From contig CAKSAC010000010.1 in NCBI GenBank assembly GCA_934434925.1, positions 1 through 64,000 on the forward strand: a stretch of DNA of 64,000 nucleotides, read 5' to 3'. Below the pieces are notes generated by a model. The model was not told the origin of the DNA and searched no databases. It saw only the letters and a program-made list of their open reading frames with translations. Shown piece by piece: positions 29,397 through 38,600 of this stretch. The stretch comes from an uncultured Eubacteriales bacterium (GTDB lineage Bacteria; Bacillota; Clostridia; Oscillospirales; CAG-272). The position numbers were made by a program, and so were the translations under genes. Every line of letters starts with the position of its first letter. Within the stretch, counting starts at the first letter, position 1.

Positions 29397-30107
29397 ATGG
29401 AACCGAAATACAAACGGGTACTTCTCAAACTGTCCGGCGAGGCACTGGCCGCCGGCGGGGACGGAATTCTGAACGACGCTTTTGTGAACGAGGTGGCCGG
29501 GGCTATTCGCTACTGCCTGTCTGCCGGAGTGCAGGTCGGCGTGATTGTGGGAGCCGGGAATATCTGGCGCGGCGGCCGGGCGGAAGTTCCGATGAACCGC
29601 ACCCGGGGCGATTATATGGGTATGCTGGCAACGGCCGTCAACTCGCTCTATCTGCAGGACGCTTTCATCCGGGCGGGGATGGACGCGCGCGTCCTTTGCG
29701 CGATTGATATGAAAGAAGTCGGAGAATATTACACGCGTGATGCCGCCGTTGCACATCTGGAAGCGGGCCGTGTGGTTCTGTTTGCCTGCGGTCTCGGCCG
29801 TCCTTACTTTTCGACCGATACGGCCGGGGCGCTTCGCGCCATTGAGATCGGGGCTGATGTTATGCTGATGGCCAAGAATATTGACGGCGTATATACGGCC
29901 GACCCGCACCGGGATCCGACCGCAAAAAAACTGGATACCGTTTCCTATTCCGAAATTCTCGGAAAGAATCTGAAAGTGATCGATTCCACCGCCGCGGCGC
30001 TATGCATGGACAACGGGATGAAAACGCTGGTTTTCGGGCTTGACAAAGCCGAAAATATCTATCGTGCCGTCATGGGTGAAGCTATCGGAACGGTCATTGC
30101 CGAATAA
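29397..30107 (+). CDS. pyrH: UMP kinase
   Basis: The bacterial hexameric UMP kinase, making UDP for pyrimidine nucleotide supply. RVLLKLSGEAL at the N-terminus, GAGNIWRG near residue 55, FSTDTAGALRAIEIGADVMLMAKN in the centre, and the late IDSTAAALCMDNGM motif are family hallmarks. The length is 236 residues. It leads a long co-directional operon and has its own promoter after the tsf terminator. Confidence 0.97.
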   Translation: MEPKYKRVLLKLSGEALAAGGDGILNDAFVNEVAGAIRYCLSAGVQVGVIVGAGNIWRGGRAEVPMNRTRGDYMGMLATAVNSLYLQDAFIRAGMDARVLCAIDMKEVGEYYTRDAAVAHLEAGRVVLFACGLGRPYFSTDTAGALRAIEIGADVMLMAKNIDGVYTADPHRDPTAKKLDTVSYSEILGKNLKVIDSTAAALCMDNGMKTLVFGLDKAENIYRAVMGEAIGTVIAE

Positions 30108-30145
30108 AAGTTCAGGATAAATTAAGGATAAAAGGAGACAGAATT

Positions 30146-30700
30146 ATGAAATTTGAAACCGTGGAATTTGAAAGCAAAATGAAAAAAAGCGTGGAGTCCT
30201 ATGCTAAATCCCTGCTGGTACTCCGCGTCGGCCGCGCGAATCCCGAGGTTCTTTCCAAAGTGACAATCGATTATTACGGTACGCCTACTCCCATCAATCA
30301 GGTCGCAGAGATGAAAGTGACGGATGCCCGCACACTGATTATCAATTCGTGGGATAAGAGCCAACTCAAGGCCATTGAGAAGGCTATTCTCGCCTCTGAC
30401 CTCGGCCTCAACCCGCAGAATGACGGCTCCTGCATTCGTATCATCTTCCCGGCGATGACCGAAGAAACCCGCCGCGCCATGACCAAACAGGTCGCCAAAA
30501 TGGGCGAAGAAGCCAAAGTCGCCGTCCGGAATATTCGCCGCGAGGCCAACGATACCATCAAGGCCAGAAAGAAAAACAGCGAAATGACCGAAGATGAAGC
30601 CAAGGCCGGAGACAAACAGGTTCAGGATATCACCGATAAGCATATCAAAGAAATCGACGAAGTGACGGCTGCCAAGCAGAAGGAGATCATGGAGATCTGA
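30146..30700 (+). CDS. frr: Ribosome recycling factor
   Basis: RRF splits post-termination ribosomes with EF-G. RVGRANPEVLSKVTIDYYGTP and the C-terminal helical LTEE-type region (EMTEDEAKAGDKQVQDITDK) are typical. The length is 184 residues. It starts 38 bp after pyrH with AAGGAG upstream. It overlaps uppS by one base (TGATG). Confidence 0.97.
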   Translation: MKFETVEFESKMKKSVESYAKSLLVLRVGRANPEVLSKVTIDYYGTPTPINQVAEMKVTDARTLIINSWDKSQLKAIEKAILASDLGLNPQNDGSCIRIIFPAMTEETRRAMTKQVAKMGEEAKVAVRNIRREANDTIKARKKNSEMTEDEAKAGDKQVQDITDKHIKEIDEVTAAKQKEIMEI

Positions 30701-31422
30701 TGGGGCTTTTCCGTAAAAAGACGGCTCCGGAGCCTCTGCCGGTACCTGCTCACGTGGCCTTTATCATGGACGGGAACGGTCGGTGGGCGCGCCGCCGGGG
30801 TCTTCCGCGCAAAGCCGGACATGCCGCAGGAGCGGAAGCCTGCCGCCGTATTTTCCGCTATTGCAAAAAAATCGGCATCCGGACGGTGACGGTCTATGCT
30901 TTTTCCACCGAAAACTGGAGTCGCCCGCAGGACGAAGTCGATGCTTTGATGCAACTTTTTGACCGGTATGTCGAGATGCTTCTTTCCGAATATCGCCGGC
31001 ATGGCTCGCGGTATGTCTTTATCGGAGACAAAGCGCCGCTTTCCCGGGAACTCCGTGAGAAAATGGAGCGGCTGGAACGGGAATCGGCCGCGCTTTACGA
31101 TGAGTATGTGCTGAATATTGCCATAAATTACGGCGGCCGGGACGAAATCGTTCACGCGGTCAACGCCCTGCTTGCGGAAGGCAAGACTTCCATCACGCAG
31201 GCGGATATCGCTTCGCGCTTGTATACGGCGCATTCCCCGGATCCCGATCTCATTATCCGGACGGCCGGAGAGCACCGCCTTTCAAACTTTTTGCTTTGGC
31301 AGGCATCGTATGCGGAATTCTATTCGACAGAAACGCTGTGGCCGGATATGAAGGAAACCGATGTGGATGAGGCTTTACGTGCCTATGCAGGGCGCGTCCG
31401 CCGTTTCGGAGGGCTGAAATGA
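30700..31422 (+). CDS. uppS: Isoprenyl transferase (undecaprenyl diphosphate synthase)
   Basis: The cis-prenyltransferase that builds the C55 lipid carrier for cell-wall synthesis. HVAFIMDGNGRWARRRG holds catalytic D24, then AFSTENWSRP and the C-terminal PDPDLIIRTAGEHRLSNFLLWQ motif. The length is 240 residues. It overlaps frr by 1 nt and cdsA by 4 nt (ATGA), indicating translational coupling. Confidence 0.96.
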   Translation: MGLFRKKTAPEPLPVPAHVAFIMDGNGRWARRRGLPRKAGHAAGAEACRRIFRYCKKIGIRTVTVYAFSTENWSRPQDEVDALMQLFDRYVEMLLSEYRRHGSRYVFIGDKAPLSRELREKMERLERESAALYDEYVLNIAINYGGRDEIVHAVNALLAEGKTSITQADIASRLYTAHSPDPDLIIRTAGEHRLSNFLLWQASYAEFYSTETLWPDMKETDVDEALRAYAGRVRRFGGLK

Positions 31423-32249
31423 AAACGCGCATCATAACGGCGGCGGTGTTGCTTTGTCTGTTTATCCCGGTCCTGATCTTTTCGGACACGTTTGTTTATC
31501 CGGCGGCATGCGCCATCCTTTCCGCTGTGGGGGTTTTTGAACTGTTACGCTGTCTCTCGCTTTCACGCGATCTCCCTTTACTGATTCCGGCCCTGTTGCT
31601 CGGTGCCGCTCTTCCGTTTTTTGCATTTTGGCGGCCGGATACGGGTGCGTATTTATTGCTGACGGCCGGTTGCTTCTTCCTCTTTTTCCTTTATCTGATG
31701 GGGCTGTCGGTCTTTCGGGGCGGCCGCTTCACCTACGCGGAAGTTTCCCGCGCGTTTGCCGGCTGTTTTTATGTGACGGCGGCGTTCGTGTCGCTGGTTC
31801 TTTTGCGCTATATCACCCATGGAGCATATTGGTTTCTTTTGCCTTATCTCGGCGCCTGGATTACCGACACGTTTGCCTATTTTACCGGGCGACTCTTCGG
31901 CCGGCATAAACTTGCGCCCGATGTCAGCCCGAAAAAAACCGTGGAGGGAAGCGTCGGGGGCGTGGTATTCTGCGTGGCCGCATTCCTTCTGTACGGGTTG
32001 ATTCTCGGAAAAGAAAATCTTACGCCGAATTATCCGGTTCTGGCACTTTGCGCTTTGGTTGTTTCGGTCGTTTCCCAGATCGGCGACCTTTCGCTCTCCG
32101 TCATCAAGCGCGAAAACGGTATCAAGGACTACGGCCGCATTTTCCCGGGGCACGGAGGGGTGCTGGATCGTTTTGATTCGGTGATCGCCACCGCACCGCT
32201 TTTCCTCTTTTTGTATCTGATCGATTCGGGTACTCACTTGTTTCATTAA
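31419..32249 (+). CDS. cdsA: Phosphatidate cytidylyltransferase
   Basis: An integral membrane enzyme forming CDP-diacylglycerol from phosphatidate and CTP. The C-terminal signature is complete: SVIKRENGIKDYGRIFPGHGG followed by VLDRFDS. About seven transmembrane helices precede it. The length is 276 residues. It overlaps uppS by 4 nt. Confidence 0.95.
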   Translation: MKTRIITAAVLLCLFIPVLIFSDTFVYPAACAILSAVGVFELLRCLSLSRDLPLLIPALLLGAALPFFAFWRPDTGAYLLLTAGCFFLFFLYLMGLSVFRGGRFTYAEVSRAFAGCFYVTAAFVSLVLLRYITHGAYWFLLPYLGAWITDTFAYFTGRLFGRHKLAPDVSPKKTVEGSVGGVVFCVAAFLLYGLILGKENLTPNYPVLALCALVVSVVSQIGDLSLSVIKRENGIKDYGRIFPGHGGVLDRFDSVIATAPLFLFLYLIDSGTHLFH

Positions 32250-32301
32250 CCGGAAAGGCGGGGAGTTTTCCTCGCCTCTCTTCCTTCCGAAAGGAAATTT
32301 T

Positions 32302-33486
32302 ATGAAGAAAAACCATTTCTCGTTTCCCGGTCGGTTGGCTGTTTTGGGGTCAACCGGCTCGGTTGGCAGGCAGGCGCTTGCGGTAGCGGCCGAGCAGGGA
32401 ATTGCGATTGACCTGCTTGCCGCCCGGCGTTCCGTTCCGCTTCTTGAAGAGCAGATACGCGCCTTTTCTCCCCGCTTTTGCGCCGTGACAGACCCGGCGG
32501 CGGCAGCCGACCTTGCGGTTCGTGTACGCGACACCGGCACGCGCGTTTTATCCGGGGAAGACGGCCTGCTTGCCGCGATTGCACAAACCGATGCCGCCGC
32601 CGCCGTGAATGCAATCCTCGGCAAAGATGGTCTTGCCCCGACGCTGGCGGTTTTACGGCGCGGGATGAGGCTGGCGCTTTCCAATAAAGAATCTTTGGTC
32701 ATTGCCGGGGAGATCGTCAAAAAGACCGCGCGGGAAAACCGGGCAGAACTTCTCCCGGTGGACAGTGAACATTGCGCGATTTTTCAATGTCTGCTTGCGG
32801 GGCATCCCGGCGAAATACGCCGCATTTTGCTCACGGCCTCTGGCGGCCCGTTCTTCGGCCGTCATAAAGAGGAGCTGGAACGTGTGACCAAGGCAGAGAC
32901 CCTGGCACATCCCACCTGGCAAATGGGAGAAAAGATTACGGTTGATTCAGCCACCCTGATGAATAAAGGGTTCGAGCTGATCGAGGCCGTTCATCTATTT
33001 GACGTGAGCCCTGCGGATGTTACGGTTTTGGTACACCGCGAGAGTATAATTCATTCTGCGGTGGAATATATTGATAACACGGTCATTGCGCAACTTTCGG
33101 TTCCGGATATGCGGAGTTGCGTGCAATATGCCCTGTCTTATCCCGGGCGGGCACCGGCAGTCATCCCTTCGCTGGACCTTGCAAAGCTGGCAACGCTCAG
33201 TTTCGCCGTTCCGGATGAAGAGGCCTTTCCGCTTCTTCCGCTCAGCCGCCGCGCCATTCTTCAAGGCGGAGCCGCGCCGGCGATTCTGAATGCTGCCGAC
33301 GAGGTGGCGGTCGGCGCGTTTCTTCGGGAAGAGATATCCTTTGCCGAAATTTCACGCACGGTCGAGGAAACTTATGAGGCCACGGCCGATCTCTTTGCGG
33401 AGCGTTCGCTGGAAGGAATTCTCGCCGCCGATGCCGCCGCCCGGGAAAAGACCCGGGAGCTTATAACTGCAAAAAGGAGAGTCTGA
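32302..33486 (+). CDS. dxr: 1-deoxy-D-xylulose-5-phosphate reductoisomerase
   Basis: The second step of the MEP isoprenoid pathway. The NADPH-binding GSTGSVGRQAL is at residues 15-25, SNKESLV near 129, and the catalytic PVDSEHCAIFQCL and ATLMNKGFELIEA regions are intact. The length is 394 residues. The upstream gap of 52 bp carries GAAAGGAA before the ATG. It overlaps rseP by one base. Confidence 0.96.
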   Translation: MKKNHFSFPGRLAVLGSTGSVGRQALAVAAEQGIAIDLLAARRSVPLLEEQIRAFSPRFCAVTDPAAAADLAVRVRDTGTRVLSGEDGLLAAIAQTDAAAAVNAILGKDGLAPTLAVLRRGMRLALSNKESLVIAGEIVKKTARENRAELLPVDSEHCAIFQCLLAGHPGEIRRILLTASGGPFFGRHKEELERVTKAETLAHPTWQMGEKITVDSATLMNKGFELIEAVHLFDVSPADVTVLVHRESIIHSAVEYIDNTVIAQLSVPDMRSCVQYALSYPGRAPAVIPSLDLAKLATLSFAVPDEEAFPLLPLSRRAILQGGAAPAILNAADEVAVGAFLREEISFAEISRTVEETYEATADLFAERSLEGILAADAAAREKTRELITAKRRV

Positions 33487-34529
33487 TGGAAGTCCTGTAT
33501 GTTATCTTGGCAGTTCTTGCGTTCGGCCTGCTGATTCTTGTACATGAATGCGGCCATTTTTTCGCTGCGCGCGCGTGTGGCGTGTGTGTGCGGGAGTTTT
33601 CACTCGGCATGGGGCCGAAACTTGTTTCCTTTACCTCAAAAAAGACAAGTATTGTTTACAAAATATGTCTTTTCCCGATAGGGGGGTACGTCAGTATGGC
33701 CGGGGAAGAGGAAGCGTCCGAAGAACCCGGTTCCCTCAGCACGAAGCCGGCCTGGCAACGCCTGATTATTATGGCGGCCGGTGCCATAACCAATCTCCTG
33801 ATTGGCGCGCTGATTATTCTGCTGATTGTTTCCGCGTTGCCGGGGACCCGCACCGGAACGACGGTCGGGCGGTTTTCGGATGCTGAACGCCCGGTATCCA
33901 GTTATGATTCCGGTTTGCGGGAAGGGGATAAAATCCTTTCAATCGGCGGCCGCCGCGTGCATACCGGGGCGGAACTTGATTATGAGATCATGCGGCGCGG
34001 AATCCGGCCGGTGGAAGTTCGCTTGCTGCGAGACGGGGAAGAAATCAAGCTCTCCGACGTGAAATTCCCCACTTATGTGGAAAATAAGCAACTGCTGGGC
34101 GGGCGGGATTTTTATCTGACCGCAGACGACGGGGGCTTTTTCGGGGTCTTTCGTCAGGCTTTTTACCGTTCTGCCATGACGGTGCGGATGGTGTGGGAAT
34201 CCTTTTTTGATCTGGTGACGGGAAGGTACGGTGTTGACGCGCTTTCAGGGCCTGTCGGCGTCGCGGGCGCCATGACCGATGCCGCAAAGAGCGGGATATG
34301 GAATTTCTTATACCTGGTCGCTGTTATCAGTCTCAACCTCGGCGTTGTCAACCTCTTTCCGCTTCCCGCACTGGACGGCGGGCATATCGTTTTTGTCCTT
34401 TGGGAAATGATTACCAGAAAACCCGTTCCCTCCAAGGTGGAGAACCTGATCCATACCGTAGGGATCCTCCTGCTTTTCGGGTTGATGATTCTGATTACGG
34501 GCAAGGATATTCTGCAACTTTTCCGCTGA
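33486..34529 (+). CDS. rseP: RIP metalloprotease RseP (site-2 protease)
   Basis: An intramembrane zinc protease that cleaves membrane-bound regulators. The zinc motif H20-E-C-G-H24 lies in the first transmembrane helix (LILVHECGHFFAARA). A PDZ domain is at about 120-190. The second active-site motif, FPLPALDGGH, is in the third helix. Four membrane helices are seen. The length is 347 residues. It sits in the standard position between dxr and ispG. Confidence 0.95.
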   Translation: MEVLYVILAVLAFGLLILVHECGHFFAARACGVCVREFSLGMGPKLVSFTSKKTSIVYKICLFPIGGYVSMAGEEEASEEPGSLSTKPAWQRLIIMAAGAITNLLIGALIILLIVSALPGTRTGTTVGRFSDAERPVSSYDSGLREGDKILSIGGRRVHTGAELDYEIMRRGIRPVEVRLLRDGEEIKLSDVKFPTYVENKQLLGGRDFYLTADDGGFFGVFRQAFYRSAMTVRMVWESFFDLVTGRYGVDALSGPVGVAGAMTDAAKSGIWNFLYLVAVISLNLGVVNLFPLPALDGGHIVFVLWEMITRKPVPSKVENLIHTVGILLLFGLMILITGKDILQLFR

Positions 34530-34569
34530 TTGCGCAAATTCAATTCATCTTTGTATAATCGGAGGTACC

Positions 34570-35652
34570 ATGAATTCTATCGGTATGCGTCGAAAAAGCC
34601 GCACAATCCATGCAGGCCCTCTTGCTATCGGGGGCGATTCTTCGGTTTCGGTACAGTCCATGACCAATACGGATCCGCACGATTTTCAGGCTTGTCTGGA
34701 ACAGGTGCGCGCGCTGGAAGCGGCGGGATGCGATCTTGTCCGCCTGACGGTTCCGGACGCGGAAGCTGCGCGTGTTTTTGATTTTTTGCATGAGGCCGGC
34801 ATCGGGATACCGCTTTGTGCGGATATTCATTTTGACTACCGCCTGGCTCTTTCGGCTGTCGAGGCCGGGGCCGATAAAATCCGTCTCAACCCCGGAAATA
34901 TCGGGGGGCGTGAGAGAGTTGCGGCGGTTGCCGCCGCTTGCCGGAAAAGAGGTGTGCCGATCCGCGTGGGGGTAAACGGCGGTTCGCTTGAAAAAGAACT
35001 GCTTGCCAAATACGGCGCTCCGACAGCGGAAGCACTGGCCGAAAGCGCACTGGCCCATATCGCCATGCTGGAGGCCGAGGATTTTTGCGACATAGCCGTT
35101 TCGGTCAAGTCCTCCTCGGTTCCCGTTATGATTGCCGCCAACCGGATCCTTGCCGGGCAGACCGGATATCCGCTTCACCTTGGCGTGACCGAGGCCGGCG
35201 GAGGGAGAGCCGCCACGGTGCGCGGTGCTGTCGGCATCGGAACTTTGCTGGCCGAGGGGATTGGAGATACGATCCGCGTTTCGCTGACGGACGACCCGCT
35301 TGAAGAGGTACGCGCCGCCGAAGAAATCCTTTCTTCACTCGACCTATCCCTAAAACCGCGCTTGCGCATTGTATCCTGCCCGACCTGCGGGCGTACCGGA
35401 ATTGACCTGATCTCGCTTTCCCGCCGGTTTGAAGAAGCGGCCCGTGAGGCCGGTGTGGACAGGCTTCCCTTGACGGTAGCGCTTATGGGGTGCGTTGTCA
35501 ACGGCCCGGGAGAAGCGCGCGAAGCCGACATCGGCATTGCGGGCGGACGGGGAGAAGCAGTTCTTTTTTCCCATGGCGAAATCCTCGGAAAAATCAACGA
35601 GGAGGAGATCATTGGGACTCTGATTAGTAAATTGAAAGAAATGAAGAAATGA
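34570..35652 (+). CDS. ispG: 4-hydroxy-3-methylbut-2-enyl diphosphate synthase
   Basis: The iron-sulfur enzyme of the sixth MEP-pathway step. The cluster cysteines occur in SCPTCGRT and MGCVVNGPGEA. PLCADIHFDYRLAL and RLNPGNIGG mark the TIM barrel. The length is 360 residues. GGAGG is 5 nt before ATG 34570. It overlaps polC by 4 nt (ATGA). Confidence 0.96.
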   Translation: MNSIGMRRKSRTIHAGPLAIGGDSSVSVQSMTNTDPHDFQACLEQVRALEAAGCDLVRLTVPDAEAARVFDFLHEAGIGIPLCADIHFDYRLALSAVEAGADKIRLNPGNIGGRERVAAVAAACRKRGVPIRVGVNGGSLEKELLAKYGAPTAEALAESALAHIAMLEAEDFCDIAVSVKSSSVPVMIAANRILAGQTGYPLHLGVTEAGGGRAATVRGAVGIGTLLAEGIGDTIRVSLTDDPLEEVRAAEEILSSLDLSLKPRLRIVSCPTCGRTGIDLISLSRRFEEAAREAGVDRLPLTVALMGCVVNGPGEAREADIGIAGGRGEAVLFSHGEILGKINEEEIIGTLISKLKEMKK

Positions 35653-38600
35653 CCGAAAAAGAAGCATATGAAAAAATTATCGCCAACCGGTATCAGCCGA
35701 TTGACGAACAGCGCCGCAAACTGCTGGACGACGGGGAAGTGCTGAGCTTTCGCTTTGCGACGCATGAACCGCCGCGGCTGGAATTGCACATGGCCTATCC
35801 GACCCGCCGGAACGCGGAAGTATTATACGACATTGAAGACGATCTTTGCGCACTGACCGGCGCGTTTTCTTTCCGGATATTTCCGCACTATCCGCCGGAG
35901 GAATTCACAACGGACATGATGCCGGAAATCTACCGGGAAGCCGCCAAGATCGGCGCGGTTTCAAACGGATTTTTTTATGAAGCCCGTTGCCATACCGAAG
36001 AAGGAAACCTTGTCGTCGAGATTCCTTTTACGGCGGGGGGCGTTTCGCTTCTCGACAAAACCGCCCGACTTCTTTCCGCCATTCTTGAAAGCCGCTACGG
36101 GGTGAAAAAGCGCGTCCTGATCCGTTCCAGCGAGGATGCCGAAGAAAAAAGCCGTATCCGGGCGGAGTCCTTCGCGGAAAAAGAACGAATCCGCCGGGAG
36201 GAACAGATGAAACAGATGGCAGAAGCCGAAAGCCGGCACCGAGAGGCTCTTCCCCCTATGGAAAATCCGGATTATGAAAAGCGCGTCAGTCTGACCGATA
36301 CCGCGCCGGAGGCCGGACGCGAGGATGAAAAGACGCTCAGAATCGGCTCGGCGCTTTTTGATATTTCTTCACCGGAGTGGATACTCGGGCGAAGCGTTCC
36401 GCTGGATTCTCCGATACCGCTTTCCGCCGTGCAGGGAAAAGAAGGGGGAAATCTGCTGGTTTTCGGCGAGGTTTTCAGCAAAGCGTTGCGGGAAAACCGG
36501 AACGGAGACCGCGTGATTGTTACCATTGGGATCAGCGACAGTTCGTCTTCCATATATCTGCGCCGTTCTTTTTCGGCGGAAGCGGCGGATTTTCTCCGGG
36601 ATATCGAGACGGGAACCGTGCTGGCCGTGCAGGGAAAACTCTATCGGGAACAATATGCGAACAATGAGCTGGCGATTACGCCGAACAGCATAGCCCGCAT
36701 TGCCCGCGGGTATCGCCGGGATAAAGCGCCCAAAAAGCGCGTGGAACTCCATCTGCACACCAATATGTCCACCATGGATGCCCTGACGCGTCCGGACGAG
36801 ATTGTGGCCACGGCGAAACGATGGGGGCATACAGCCATCGGGATCACCGATCACGGTACAGTGCAGGCTTTCCCGGAAATCATGTTGGAGAAGGAGAAAA
36901 AATACCCGGAACTCAAAGTGCTGTACGGGATGGAAGCCTATTACGTCAATGATACCTCCGCTGTGCTGTACGGAACGCATGAAGGAGAACTTTCCGGGGA
37001 TGCGGTCGTTTTTGATATTGAAACGACCGGCCTTTCCGCCGTCGGATGCGGTATCACGGAGATCGGTGCCGTCCGGATCCGTGCGGGAGAAATTATCGAT
37101 ACCTTCTGCACTTTCGTCAATCCCGAAATGCCGATCCCGGAAAAGATCACCGAAATTACGCATATCACGGATGAAATGGTGAAGGACGCCCCCAAGACAG
37201 AGGCCGCTTTGCAAAGTTTTCTTTACTTTTGCGGCGATTCGCTCCTGATTGCCCATAACGCGAATTTTGACATCGGGTTTATCCGTGCCGCGGCAGAACG
37301 CTGCCATGTGCCTTTCACAAACCCTTATCTGGATACGCTGGCTCTTTCGCGGTATCTCAATCCGAAATTACAAAAACACACGCTGGATGCACTCGGTACA
37401 CATTACCGCCTCGGGGATTTCAACCATCACCGCGCTTCCGACGATGCCGCCATGCTGGCCGCCGTCTTTTTCAAGATGTCGGAGCAGTTGGACGGCGAAG
37501 GAATCCGCACATACGGAGAACTGACCAATCTTTTGCGCGATACGACCGATCCTTTGCGACTGAAACCCTACCACATGATTATCTATGCCAAAAACATGAC
37601 GGGGCTTAAAAATCTTTATAAACTTGTCTCCTACGGGTATCTTCGGTGCTACCATCGTTCCCCCAGAATTCCGAAAAGCGTGCTTGACCGCCATCGCGAA
37701 GGGCTGATTATCGGCTCGGCGTGTGAGTCCGGCGAACTTTTCCGCGCGCTGCTTGAGAACCGTTCCGAGAGCGACCTGCGCACAATCGTCGAATATTATG
37801 ATTATCTGGAAATTCAACCGATCTGCAACAACCGTTTTCTTATCCGGGAGCGGACCGTTGCCGACGATGAAGCCCTGCGGAACCTGAACCGCCGTATTGT
37901 GGCGCTCGGGCGCAAATACGGTCGCCCTGTGGTCGCCACTTGCGACGCGCATTTTCTCAATAAAGAAGACGAAATCTGCCGCAAGATATTGTTGGCCGGC
38001 ATGAAATTTCCGGGTGCCGATGCCGATGCCGGGCTTTATTTGCGCACGACCGAAGAAATGCTTGCGGAGTTTTCCTATCTCGGAGAAGAAACCGCCCGGG
38101 AAATTGTTATTGAAAACACGCAAAAAATCGCCGCGATGGTTGAAAATATCCGTCCGATCCCGAAGGGGAATTATCCGCCGCACATGGAAGGCGCAGAGGA
38201 AGAACTGCAAAAACTTTGCTGGGATCGCGCCCACGATTTTTACGGCGACCCGCTTCCCGAAATCGTGGAAACACGTCTTCGGCGCGAACTGGATTCAATC
38301 ATCAAAAACGGATTTGCCGTCCTTTACATGATTGCGCAGAAACTGGTGAAATTCAGCGAGGATAACGGCTATGTCGTCGGTTCCCGCGGGTCTGTCGGCT
38401 CTTCTTTCGTCGCCAGCATGTCCGGAATCTCGGAGGTGAATCCGCTGGCGCCGCATTATCGCTGTCCTTCCTGCCGCCATTCCGAGTTTTTCACGGACGG
38501 CTCGGTCGGTTCGGGTTTTGACCTGCCTGATAAGGTCTGCCCCGTGTGCGGGACCCCGATGATTTCCGACGGGCATGATATTCCGTTTGAGACCTTTCTC